From: Monosiga brevicollis MX1
Lineage: Eukaryota > Opisthokonta > Choanoflagellata > Craspedida > Salpingoecidae
Assembly (NCBI RefSeq): GCF_000002865.3
Contig: NW_001865068.1
Location: forward strand, 2,007-66,006
Length of the DNA stretch: 64,000 nt
Direction: 5' to 3'
The position numbers were made by a program, and so were the translations under genes. Shown here in pieces: positions 23,333 to 34,942 of this stretch. Each line of letters begins with the position of its first letter. The first letter of the stretch is position 1. Under the pieces are notes generated by a model. The model searched no databases and had not been told where the DNA came from. It saw only the letters and a list, made by a program, of their open reading frames with translations.

Positions 23333-24197
23333 CAAAAACCCTCTCTCCTTCCAAAGCCTCCTCTCAATCTCAAGCTCTCACCCTCCCATTTTCGGTCACT
23401 CCCTCTCGTTGCCGATCCGGCTGCTGGTGGAGCACATACGGAGATGTGGCAACAAACCAACCAATTCACCCAAAAAAAATTTAAACAAAAAGCCATTGGG
23501 GCTGCAAGATCAAAAAAAGAAGCCGTGTTGTTGCAGAGCCGCGCCGCGTTGATGCAGCGACTGGTCGTCATGTGAATACCCTGCCTTTGGTGTGCCTGCT
23601 CGACTTGTTCCCATGCCAGCATGTTGTTGTGGTAGCCATCACTCACCCCCTTGTGTTTGGCATCACCTTACGCTCCATTTCATCATGGCAAAAGCCCTAA
23701 ACGTCTCCCCAAAAGGATGCTTGCCCTCAAATCAATTCACACTTGGCAATGCTTGGGATGCTTTGTGGTAAGCTTGGTGAAGAAAATTTCGACTGGAGGG
23801 GATCTTGTTCAGGGTTTGGGACACCCGATCGGGAAACCACGGTCAACTACCCCTTGGAAATAAATAGAGTTTACTTTGCAGGTGGCTACTTAAATTGTTG
23901 ATAACAGCTGTTGTTTTATATTGTTGTGTTGTTGTTGTTGTTTCCCGGGAATGTTCAAAATCAAAAAAAAATCATCCAAAAAAAATCCCCCCTTGAACAA
24001 AAAACGGTTTTGAATGAACAAGACGAAGGAGCAAAATTCAACACTTGGTTCAACAGCAACAGCCACGATCGTCCGTTACGCGGTGTCCTTGTCCTGGTCA
24101 GCCATCACCAGCACACACTTTTGACGCCTTGGCAAATTCCCAGTCTCCTGGTCTCCCTGACCACCCACCACCACCCCCCACACAGCCCGCCGCCATC
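23333..24197. other. 5' flank of the CAP-D3 gene, no gene seen
   Basis: The segment includes (TTG)n at 23922-23941 and A-rich patches at about 23963-24005. No conserved coding exon is recognised before the CAP-D3 ATG at 24198. Confidence 0.5.
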
Positions 24198-27100
24198 ATG
24201 GCCCCGACGACAAATCAATTGGCGGTCACGTTGGAGCGCCTTATTCGGCCCGAAGATTGGACCGCCATTCCCGATGCTTGGGTCACCGCCGTTCATGCCA
24301 ACTCGTACTGCGACATCAACGGTGCGGCTATCAAACGAGACAAACGATTTCCTCCCATCCTTCACCTGCACACCCACAACCGCTAGTCGACCTTCCCGCG
24401 ACGCCCCTGCCAACGTCCAACTGCCAACGTCTAACTGCCAACCTCATGCCAACCATCTAGATGAACCCTCGGTGAGGTCCATCGTGAACAGCCTGGCCCC
24501 ATTGGCCGCAGAGCTCGAGGCAGCCCTCGATGGCCTGGACCTTGCCGAGAGCACCCACAATGACGACGGTACACCCAGACACGCACCCCACGATTTTCCT
24601 CTCGACCTCTCGCCGCACCTCACCCTGATGCCCACCTCCAATCTTTCGCACATAGAAGCCGTTTGGTCCATGCTCGTTGCGCGTGCCGGCTCCGTTGAAA
24701 CCACGTTGGCCGTGGCAGCCTATGCCATCAAGCAAGACCAGGTCAGCTCACCGTTGCCCGCCACGCTGCGATCAACAAATTACCACCCGAACGTCTCACC
24801 TAACCCACATTGTGCAGAGCACGCTATGGGCTCGTGTGTACATGGCCCTGGCCTGCACCCGAGGCGCCACCTCGCACCGTGTCTGGTCCCCAGTCCTTCT
24901 CCGCAGCGTCGTTGACATTGTGCGCGAAAAACCCAGTCCTCAACTTCTTCAGGCCACTCGCAACCTGGTCATTCGATGCGCTGCTTGCCATGCCATGGAC
25001 GTTAGCGATGTTCTCAGCGCGGTCAGTGCACCTGTGCGCAGCATACCCCCCTGCCTCTGCCTTGTCTGCTTCGTGCATCCTCCCCCCACCATGGCCGGAG
25101 TTTGCCATGAGCTGACGCCAAACCACCCCATAAACACTCCGTCTTGACAGACCCTGGCGACGCTCGTTTCTCGTCATGCCCGCCAACTAACCAATGATGC
25201 GCAGTCCAGTCTGCCCAACATTGCCCTCGAGGTACACCACCCTGTCCCAACAGAGGCTCTCATACGTGATATCGTTGTTCTTGACAAGCAGTGACTCCTG
25301 TGCTAGGCCTTGTTGATGCTCCTTCCAGTGACCGACAATGCCAACGATGAAGCCCGCCATAACATGACCCTGGTCGCACGCCGCCTCGTGGACCTCTGGC
25401 TTCAGCGCCCTCTCGGCGATCAAAATCAGAGCTCGCCCAGCCAACTCGCCTTGGCCCGGACAGCTGCCATCGAGGCGCTCCATCGCCGACTGATGGCCCA
25501 AGACCAGGCCTCACTGCCCACTAAGCACACCCTTGTGCGCCGCCTCGTGCAGCATGTTGGTGTGGCCGCCACCGACAAAACCGCCACCCGCGTAGCTGCG
25601 AGCGCCGCTGCCTCCGCTCTCATGGACGTTCTCGACCGTCTGGACGCCCCGCAAGCCGTGTGGGACGATCTCCGCGATTGGCTTTGGCGCCTGTGCCAGC
25701 ACACTCGAAGCCACTGCCGCATCATGGGCCTCGAGCTCCTCTCCCTCTTGGTGACCCGCGTAAGTCTCTTTCCACTGCTGAGCGCGTCCGCCTTGCAAAA
25801 TGAAGCCATCTTGCAAGCTTTATCCACACCACTGTTGCCCTCACTCTGGGGCCTGGTGGTCTTCTTGTGGCAGCCTACCGTTTGTCAGCCCCAACATGTG
25901 ATTGACAGCCTCAAAGTCATGATCAAGTACGTTGTTTGCTGAACGGACCGAGGCATCTATATTCCATCCTTTGCTCTCAACACCCCTCCCCCCCCTTTCC
26001 CCTTTCCCCAGGCGAGGCAGTGACCGTGTCGGCACGGTGCGCCAGCAGGCTGTTGCCATTCTAGCCCGCCTGCTCAGCGAAACCACTTTGACCAGCCATA
26101 TCCAGCCATGCCGCTCTGAGCTCCAGAGCCTGGCAATTCGTCGACTCAAGGACAGCAAGAGTGCTGTTCGCAAAGCTGCTCTCTTGCTCTGTGGTCAAGT
26201 TGCGGTGCTCGCAGAACAGCCCGACTCCCTGGTTGGTCCGCTCCACTGCGCAGCGCCAAGACGGTGCATGCTTGCGAGTCCAAACGCCAACGCATCCAGC
26301 TCGTTGGGGAAGACCTCCCCCAAAATAGGCCTGCATTGATTGCAACACGGCGTCCCCTTCTTCTTCCCTAGGTTGAACTGATGGCCCTCCGAACCATGGA
26401 TGCCGTTATGACCGTACGCAAGCAAGCCCTGCATACCCTGCTGGAGCTTTTGCAAAGTGACTTGCTCGTTCAATCTACCCTCGTCCGGTGAGGCTTTCAT
26501 CTTTGCCTAATCCGCCTCCGACAGCTCGCATCCAGCTCGACGCCCTCGGATCGCTGTGCTCGCCTTTCCCAGTGACCTCACCCTGGTTTCATTCACCAAC
26601 GACCCTAGGCCCATGATCTCGGCCATCATGCCCATGGTCATTGATCGCGAGGATGCCATCAAAAGCGCGTATGTGTCTTGCTTCTCTGCCAAGTGTTGCA
26701 ACTTTTTTAAAAACTGCCTGTGATGCACTCATTCAAACTTATGCCTCTGCTCAGCTGTTGCATCGGACTTCGCGACCTCTTGATTGGCGAGGTCGAGAAT
26801 CGCAATGACGCTGTCATTCTCGTCCACTTGGCCCAATTGCCCGAGCTGCGGTAGGCACAAACGTTGATCACCAGAGACCCGTCACCCGCATCGCAGACGA
26901 CAACAAGTCCGTGGTCACTCGCAACAAACACCCAACCCTCACTCAGATTCCCCTTCTGTGACAGATCTTTTCTCCATCGCGCCGTACAGTTTTGGGATGA
27001 GCGAAATCTTTTGAATCGCACCTGCGTAGATTATGCTCACAACCTGACCCAAGACGAGTCAATCACCACACAGCAGGTAGTGTCGACGATGCCATGAAGC

Positions 27101-30100
27101 ACCGCACCGCACCGCACTGCACTGCACCAAGCAAATGTTGCAAACAGCCTCTGGGCTGGAGCATCCATCTGCCCGAAGCCACATCCCCTCATCCTCTTGC
27201 CCGTGGGCCATTTATGCGATGAATCAACTAGGCTGGTTGGATGCTTCTTGCCGAGTTTTCGGGTCATGTCCCGCAGCTCTTACGCTCAGCGGACCTCTAT
27301 CAAGCCTGGCTGCGTCGTGAACCAACCATGGAAGGCATTAACACTAGCATTTTGCAGTGCTTGGCAGCCAGCACCGCCCGCCTGGCTGTGGCCGAGCAAG
27401 CCGAGCTGGCGTCTGACGTTGAGCACCTACTGGCGAGTGGTGCCCTCTCGCCGGGTCTCATCAGCATGGGACTTCAGGCCATGGAGCAACTACGCCCTGC
27501 CGACGCCTTTGCCCGTGTGTTTCGTTCTCCGTTCTCCTCATCTCCAGTCCTACACCCATAACAACCTGCCACTTTGACAAGGACAATGTCGCTGCGCAGT
27601 CTCAGCTTTGCTTGCCATCTGCCTGCGCCTTGTCTACTAGTGTCGCTGGAAAAGCTGCACGCCCACAGCGTACAACTTGCACGTGAGCTGACTGAGCGAC
27701 AGACAGACCTCGAGGGCGACGAGTTTGTTACTGCGAGTCGCGCTATTTTCATGCTCGGTACGTTTGCCATGCTTGCACGCGTTGTTTGAATACACCTTGA
27801 TAGCTCAACACGTCACTGCTTAACCTGTTGGTGGCAACTTTAGGCGAATGCTGCCTGCGTCGCCCTCACGCTAGCTCCTCGGCAGCCGTGGTGGTCGAGG
27901 CCCTCATTGCTCGTCCTCTCCAACAGGTGAGTCACCTTGCACGATAATTGCAGAAGCGAAGATGGGAAAAAACCGCGCCGATACTCACAGTGACGCAACG
28001 GGTCACGACGATAGCACGAGGAAGCCGCGATTGTACGGGCGCACGCATATTTGGCGCTGGGCAAGGTCAGCTTGAAATGTCGTTTGAAAACACTTTTCTT
28101 AAAGCGTGCGCCTTCCAGCTGCCTCCTCACTCTATACCCACTGGGCTTGTCCCCACAGATTTGTTTGCAAAGTGAGGAGCTGGCCAAGAAGTGGCTCGGC
28201 AGTATGGTCAGTCGAAGCGAATGCGCGGTGATACGAGCCGGTATTTTTCTTGATTCGACTTTTGACCACCTATTGCACCCTAATTCAATGAACCAAATGT
28301 ATAGACACGCGAGCTTTCCTCCAGCGAAGCGCCGGCTGTGCGCAACAATCTCGTCATCATTTTGAGTGACCTTTGTGTGCGGTTCGTAGAGTCTGACAGA
28401 CCGCTGTTTCCTCACAGTTCCCACGTGCTTCATGTCTTGGCCTGTTGTGATTGGTAGCTCACCGGCATGTGGCATGCCGTGTGATTTCAGGTACCCTACC
28501 ATGGTGATGCAGTACCTTCCAACGCTCTGCAAGGCATTGGGTGATGATTCGCCCCTCATTCGACGCCAAGCCTTGACTTTGTTGATTCGCCTCCTTACGG
28601 AGGATTTTATTAAGCTGCGGGGCTCCCTCTACTTTCGCATGGCTACCATGCTCATTGACCACGAAGCGTCCGTGCGGCAATTGGGTAGGTCCACCAGATA
28701 GATGCCAGCGCCTTGGCGTGTAGCATGTCTTGGTTTTTCTCCCTTGTCTAGTTTTGTGCTCTTTTGCTTCTTTCGTGATCCGTGCACGGCCCATTGTCTC
28801 TTCCCGGCATGATCTCACAGCATGGGCCATGGCTGCTCAGCTTTGTATTGCTTGGTGCAGGTTTTGCATACCAAGATCCCCGAGCTCTTCAAGACGGTTG
28901 GTCAAAACGCAGTGTGCTTGATGTTGCGTATGCGAGGCAATGGCTGGCTAATCCTGTGACCTTGATTTGCGCCGATCCACCGGGGTGATGTCAACCTTGA
29001 TACAGCATTTTGTGGAAAGTGTCTTTGTGTTCAACGCCTACAAGCAACATCAAAAGTTCAACCGATTCGAAGACCACAACCTCCGCCTGGCTGTACGCTA
29101 CCCTCTTCCCCCATGCCAGGCTGCAATCTTTTGCACGAGTGCCCAGCTACGAAATCTCATGCAAGAATATGCATCCGTCTGCTGTGGTTTCTGCAGGGCC
29201 CGGAGCATCGTCAGGAGCGCGAGTACATTTACCATATAATGCTTCAAAACATGGACGACACGCAACGTCTCCAGGTCACGCAGGAACTGTGCACGGAGCT
29301 CTTGGGCGCAGTTGTAGACGACAAGCTCAACCTCGACGCAGCCCTCGAACCGGTTGTGCGAGATGCTCTGGCAATCTTGGCCAGCAAGGTTCGTCTTTTT
29401 CCCCCTTTCTGCTCTGCCCATTTGCGCCATGGCTGGATACTGGTAAATTGTAAGAATGTGCATTTGGACGAGTCAGCGGACTGATGGCAGCTGTGTTTGC
29501 CTGTGCTTGCGTGTGGTGATGGTTTTGGGCCATGCGGTCTCAGGATATCAAAGTGGGTCGAGCCAAGGAAGAGGACGACGATGAGGAGCTGCCCGTGGTT
29601 CCTGGCGGCGAGGAAAAGCGCAAGGCCACGCAGCACCTCGTGTCCAAGGTGGCCAAGCGCACTTTGATCGAAAATATCGTGCCCATGCTCTTGACACTCA
29701 AAACCAAGTTGGAGGAACACAAGTCACCTCTACAGCGTCCCTTGCTGTTCTATCTGCGCGAAGTGATTCGTGACAACAAGGCTGAAATGGATGGTGCGTG
29801 CGTGTGCGCTGGGACTTATCACCATTACCCCAGCTGGGTGCTTTCGCGTTTGCATTTGATAGCTCGATCCCACGCTTCTCCAAGGCAGAAGGAATTGCAG
29901 CGTGACCTGCATGAACGGCTACAATAACGGCTGCCCATCGCGTTGTGCTAGATGTTCTGGCGGCCAATCGCACGCTGGCCTCGGAGTTGGCCTATGACCT
30001 CAAGGCTCTCGAAGCCGAAGAAGGGTCTCGACGCTGCTCCATGTATGTCCAGATGCGATGAAACAGCAAATGACCAACCACTCTTGTACTTGCTTTCTCA

Positions 30101-31006
30101 CGACATCTTCCCTTGTCGTCCATGCGCGCGCGGTACGGAAACAGTGCTTCCTTGGCAGGCACGCCAACCCATCATACAGACCTTTTGACTGCAACTTCCC
30201 CTCGCGTGAGTACCTTTTTATCCTGCTGACACTGATGGGCAAGGACTGACGGACTGACCAACTGCTGGTAATCCATGCACTGCGTTCCCTGATGACGCGA
30301 ATTATGCTGTGTATAGACGCTGGTGCGCGCACGCACAACGGTGCCCACGACACACACTCCCAAATTTGCGGCTCCACAGCTTCGGCGTAGTGTCTCCGAT
30401 GAGTATGTGTCTCGTGACCATTTCGTGCACGATGATGATGATTGGCGAATGCGGTTGCTGATGACCACCGAATCTTTGCCCTGTACGCTTGTTTAGATCT
30501 GCCCGCAAGCAACAACTCAAGCGTCTCTCCTTTGGTGGGGCGGGACCAAGCTCCTCCCCAACCAGAGCCCCGCTGACTCCCCAGCAAGGTATGCTGCCTA
30601 TCGCCAGATCAAGCAACCGCTGGTCCACATCGTCCGTCCAATGTCTCATCTAGCTGCAACCGTGCCCCAGACCCCTTGATGGCTATGCTCAAGACACCGC
30701 GCTCAGAGGTCATGCGTCAGTCACCAGCTGCTGTGGATGAGCTTATTGTGTTGGCCTCACCTATGGGCGCCCAGTCGTACGTACACAATATTTTCTGCAA
30801 GTGCACTTTGGCGTGCCTCTTGGTGGGCACAGCCTTCTCACATTTGGCCTGCGTGGTTTTCGGACAGGCGTACCAAGCCTGCATCTTTGCGACGAGTGGC
30901 CACCATCAAGCAAGGCAGCACGAAGCGAGCCGCGCCGCAGAGCCCCGTGGTGGATGACCTCCTCGCCTCGCCTGCTCTGCCTGCTCCACAGAAGCGCATC
31001 AAGTGA
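24198..31006 (+). CDS. NCAPD3: Condensin II complex subunit CAP-D3
   Basis: A many-exon HEAT-repeat protein. The start is the ATG at 24198 (CATCATGG context; MAPTTNQLAVTLERLIRPED). Family-specific blocks are in the second half: VRNNLVIILSDLCVR (about 28340) spliced to YPTMVMQYLPTLCKALGDDS, IRRQALTLLIRLLTEDFIKL and RGSLYFRMATMLIDHEASVR; HFVESVFVFNAYKQHQKFNR (about 29010), equivalent to human [40 protein letters not shown] (about 29655); LLFYLREVIRDNKAEMD; and LAANRTLASELAYDLKALE (about 29960). The C-terminus ends APQKRIK at 31006, basic and Ser/Thr/Pro-rich. CAP-D3 with CAP-H2 and CAP-G2 is the non-SMC part of condensin II, which compacts chromosomes in the nucleus from early prophase. Many introns are 60-250 bp; some internal exons between 26500 and 27200 remain uncertain. 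Confidence 0.87.
27101..27127 (+). repeat. Short (CCGCA)n/(CTGCA)n repeat in a CAP-D3 intron
   Basis: About five pentanucleotide units CCGCA/CTGCA in tandem, between exons of the CAP-D3 gene. Confidence 0.8.
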
Positions 31007-31047
31007 ATCATTTAGACATGTGTATATGCGCGCGCGCGCGTGTGTAC

Positions 31048-31115
<68 letters not shown>

Positions 31116-31479
31116 CGTGAGTGGGAGTGTGTGTGCGTGTGTATGTGTGTGCGACCAAGCGCGTGATGATGCACCTGTGGCTGTGCAACGCATCCGTGGG
31201 CTTGCGTGCAACCCGTTAGCCAAGATCAGATAAAAGGTATGAGACAACATGATTCGTTTTCTTCTGTGTGTTACTTTGTTGTTGCTCAAAGTGGAGGCAC
31301 GCCCCTCTACAAATTAATCCTTTTTTTTCAGTCTTGCTCTTCGAGCCAGGATCCAACCTCCCTGCCCCCACCACCACGGTCCCAAAGCCAAATTAGGGCT
31401 CAGAGAAACGCACTCAAAGACACGTTGCCCTCTTCTTCGCCTTGATAACCCGATCCATGCCGATGATCGCATTGCATAA

Positions 31480-31532
<53 letters not shown>

Positions 31533-31898
31533 GTTACAAGCAGAACTCCAACGTCGAGTGTCTCGTGTGTGTGTGTGATGATGATGATGATTGATTATGA
31601 AACAGAGCAGTTAAAGAGCGACCCCGCTGAGAAGGACGAGAAGCGACGATGGTTGTGTGAGGTTCGTGGAGACCTCCGTCAAGGCAAGCATGTCTGGGGA
31701 GGATGATGGCTCTTGCTCATTGGCCACTGTTTTTTTGACTTTGAGCAGCACGGGTGGACGGACTTGGGCTCCACGCCAGCAAACGTTGGCATAGCAGTTT
31801 ACATGACGTAGGTCGAAGGCCACGCAGCTCGACGCAATTCGACTCAACGCACAAACAGGACACGCGGCCTTTTCTTGACCCGCGACCTTTTGGCAGCC
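31007..31898. repeat. Intergenic region with two long (TG)n tracts
   Basis: This lies between the CAP-D3 stop and the oxygenase ATG. It contains (TG)n at about 31049-31113 (roughly 30 units) and another at 31481-31527 (roughly 23 units), with (GAT)n at about 31577-31590. No coding exon is seen. Confidence 0.85.
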
Positions 31899-33638
31899 AT
31901 GGCAGACCCCCTGGTCGCATCGGACAAGCCGATGCCGCAGCAGCCGCAGACAGAGCCGGCGACTGACAAGGATGACGCTGCGAGCCAAAGCGCCATCACC
32001 GCCACGTTGCCCCCTAGCGTTAGCGGACGGGCTGCTAGTACCACGCCGCCTGCCCAACACCAACATCTGCATACGCTTGAATTTGTTGCTGACCTTCCCA
32101 ACACCGCACATCCACAGCTGGCGCGCATCCGCCGCGAGCTTGATGACCTTTGTGCACCAGATGGCGCCGTTACAGTGGTGCCAGTGCTCGACCGCCGTGG
32201 CCGGAACCAACTAGTGGTTGGCGAAGGCCACATCTATCGTGCCCACTTCCCTGTACCGCCAGACTCCGCTTATGACTTTTTGAACGGCCTTCAGGTTGAG
32301 TTGACCTGGCCCTCGCCCCTTGACGACGATGCTCAGCCAGCCGTGCGCATTTGCCAGGTCTTTGAGCATTCACAAGTCCGTGAAGATGGCTTTCTGCCCC
32401 CAGCCCTCCTCGCTTTCAACCTCGACCGCTTGCGTGCTCGCGACACTGCATCACCCATGACCTTGGGCGAGGCCCTTGCTGCCGTGCTTGCCATGCTCCT
32501 ACGTAACCCGCTCCCCGAGCCGCCCACTGCCCTGGACGAAATGGATGAGGAGGATTTGCTCGCGCTGTGGGCCGAGCATGATCCCGATTGCCATTGCCTC
32601 ATTAATCAACTTATGCCCTGTTCCTTCCAAGACTTCCTCAACCAGACCGAAAGCGAGGCACGCGCTGATCGTCTGATTACCTTTCATGAAAACGTCGCCA
32701 CCCGACACGCGCACCTTTTTACCCGGGCCCGGGATCACTTTGCCTTGCGCATGGGCACCGCGCGCCAATGGCTGGCGCAGACGCAACACCCAGCACTGTT
32801 TGATGCGGTGCGCGGCTGGCCCGAGACGTGGTTCCTGCCCAGCTTTTGGACGGCCATGCATGCACCCAATCCGGAGGCCGCCATTCGGTCCCTGGCGCGT
32901 GAGATTACGCCGGGCGTGTGGAGCTTTGGTATGTTTACCCCCGAGTTTTGTGATTTAATGGCCGCCGACCTGGCTGCCTACGAAAAGTCGGGCCTGCCCA
33001 AAACGCGCCCCAATTCGATGAACCGCTATGGCATGATCCTCGCCGACATGGGCATGGCCTCAATGCTGGACCGACTGTTGTGGGAAATGCTGAATCCGAT
33101 CCAACGTGCGCTTTTGCCTGCCTTGGCTCAAGGATTGGCGCTCGACCACCATCACAGCTTTGTTGTGCAGTACGAAGAGGGCTTGGACGTTCACCTCGAC
33201 ATGCACACGGACGATGCTGAATTCACCTGTAACGTCAACTTAACAGACGACTTCTCTGGTTCAGGCCTGACGTTTTGTGGCATGCATGGCGCAACTTCCC
33301 ATCGCAAACTGGCCGGCGTTTACCAACACCAGCGAGGACATGCCGTTGTACATGCTGGTCTCCACCGCCATGGTGCAGACCCACTGCAGACAGGTCGGCG
33401 AGAGAACCTCATCATCTGGTGCCGCAGCTCAGCTTATCGCCAGACACGTGAATATAAAGCCCGTTACGCCAACCCGTTCTTGTCGGAAGAGGCACCCGAC
33501 CAACGTTGCCTTTCGACGACCCATGACCGCGATTACAGCCACTGGACCGATGTCTTTGCCCAAGCCAAGCAGGATCCCGACCAGCTGCCTCTACACCAAA
33601 CGCACCCGACCATGAACGCCCGTACGGCCAATTTCTAA
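31899..33638 (+). CDS. UBC-like domain fused to OGFOD2-like 2-oxoglutarate/Fe(II) oxygenase
   Basis: One uninterrupted frame of 579 aa; the ATG at 31899 has a strong Kozak context (GCAGCCATGG). The C-terminal third matches OGFOD2: ekSGLPKTRPNSMNRYGMIL (human SDMPKGRPNTMNNYGVLL), HHSFVVQYEEGLDVHLDMHT, DDAEFTCNVNLTDDFSGSGL, then RGHAVVHAGLHRHGADPLQT, GRRENLIIWCRSS. Candidate Fe(II) ligands are the HxD in HTDD and the distal His in LHRHGA; the Arg of TGRREN would hold 2-oxoglutarate. Before it, residues about 50-220 look like an E2/UBC fold (YRAHFPVPPDSAYDFL, VRICQVFEHSQVREDGFLPP, MTLGEALAAVLAMLLRNPLP), but I find no HPN motif or active-site Cys, so it should be inactive as a conjugating enzyme. 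It is the only clearly intronless gene in the window. The substrate of OGFOD2 is not established. Confidence 0.82.
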   Translation: MADPLVASDKPMPQQPQTEPATDKDDAASQSAITATLPPSVSGRAASTTPPAQHQHLHTLEFVADLPNTAHPQLARIRRELDDLCAPDGAVTVVPVLDRRGRNQLVVGEGHIYRAHFPVPPDSAYDFLNGLQVELTWPSPLDDDAQPAVRICQVFEHSQVREDGFLPPALLAFNLDRLRARDTASPMTLGEALAAVLAMLLRNPLPEPPTALDEMDEEDLLALWAEHDPDCHCLINQLMPCSFQDFLNQTESEARADRLITFHENVATRHAHLFTRARDHFALRMGTARQWLAQTQHPALFDAVRGWPETWFLPSFWTAMHAPNPEAAIRSLAREITPGVWSFGMFTPEFCDLMAADLAAYEKSGLPKTRPNSMNRYGMILADMGMASMLDRLLWEMLNPIQRALLPALAQGLALDHHHSFVVQYEEGLDVHLDMHTDDAEFTCNVNLTDDFSGSGLTFCGMHGATSHRKLAGVYQHQRGHAVVHAGLHRHGADPLQTGRRENLIIWCRSSAYRQTREYKARYANPFLSEEAPDQRCLSTTHDRDYSHWTDVFAQAKQDPDQLPLHQTHPTMNARTANF

Positions 33639-34037
33639 GGTCAATCAACGACGCATGTGGGAGGGGACGGGTGCTGGCGCTCTTTGGGAACCCTAAACTA
33701 GATTGCAGCTTTGGCTCTTGTGTTTTGAGACGAGCGATTAACCGTACGGACCAGGTTCATGCTCGTGCAGATAATTATTTGGTGTGCTTGCACCATTCTC
33801 TCTCGCTGCTCGCACCTGGATTGAGACATTTATTGGTTATGATTATTGACATGTCACAAATATCCCACAAATATCCCAAACGGACAATTAGACAAAAAAA
33901 AAACCCCCCCAAGTACACACTGAGGCCACGTCCATTCACTTTTGGCCAGACATCTCATGCACGCAATTAACACATTTTACAAGCACAGCTGCATTTGCCA
34001 CAGCTGATCTCCCGTGAAGTACAAACACGGAATACTG
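33639..34037. other. Convergent 3' intergenic region, no gene seen
   Basis: Between the oxygenase stop (33638) and the end of the PDZ-LIM gene. A short A9/C8 junction occurs at 33895-33910. Depending on the last splice site, the LIM gene may end at 33967 instead of 34038. Confidence 0.5.
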
Positions 34038-34884
34038 TCAAGAGCAAACTTGACTTGTGGTCCTTGCAACAATTAGCGCCATCCCGTCTTGCTTGCTCTG
34101 CAAAATTGAAAAAAAAAAGGGCAAGACTGGAAGTAAGGGGAGAGTTGCCAAAGGAGCAAGCGCCAAAGTGACACACACGTACGAAAGAATTGAGTTGATC
34201 TTTCGCTGCTCGTCCTCGTCCTTGATGCCACGATCCATGGAGGGACGCTGGCTTCCACCTGAGTTGAGACCTCGCTTGACTTCGGTTGCGTGAGTCTTGC
34301 AGTACAGCTCCCCATTGAGCACATAGGGGCCGCTGACATTCTCGCCAAAGGCCACGCCGCATGTGGCACACTTGACACAGGCAGCATGGTAGTTGCGCTC
34401 AGCCAGCTGGTAGATGTGCAAAGATGTCAGAGAGGATGAATGCAGGCAGGATAATCAGAGTGAGTGGGTGGTGAATGGAAAGGATGGGACCATGCAAATG
34501 GAAAGTGACTTTTGAAAGCATGGGCAGGGCAGCTTACTGACCGAGTAGTAAGGGGCCTGCCCGTTTCCATCCGGAAGAATGAGCTGATTGCAGCCAGCAC
34601 AGAGCATGCCAGAGGAGGAAGCCCAACAGCTCTCGCACACGATGCCGCGTGGCTCAAGGCTGTACTTGCTGTCGGCGAGGGACACGCCGCAATCGACACA
34701 CTTGATGCAATCGCGGTGATATCGCTTTCCGTCCAACTCCACAAAAGCGTCCGTAATCAGATAAGGGCAGCTGTGGCAGTCGTGCACCTCGAGCAAAAAT
34801 GTATTTCCCTGTCAAGGTGGCAAGCCCCATAGTAAGAGAAGAGGGCGGACATGAGTCGTCATACATAGTGGTACCCCTAAAACA

Positions 34885-34942
<58 letters not shown>

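Noticed and set aside
22321-23575. TDTDT, CVCVC, HTHTH and SLSLS polypeptides
   Set aside because: Direct products of (TG)n, (CA)n and (TC)n microsatellites.
31875-31898. Upstream start for the oxygenase at 31875
   Set aside because: That codon is TTG; the first ATG in frame is 31899, with a good Kozak context.
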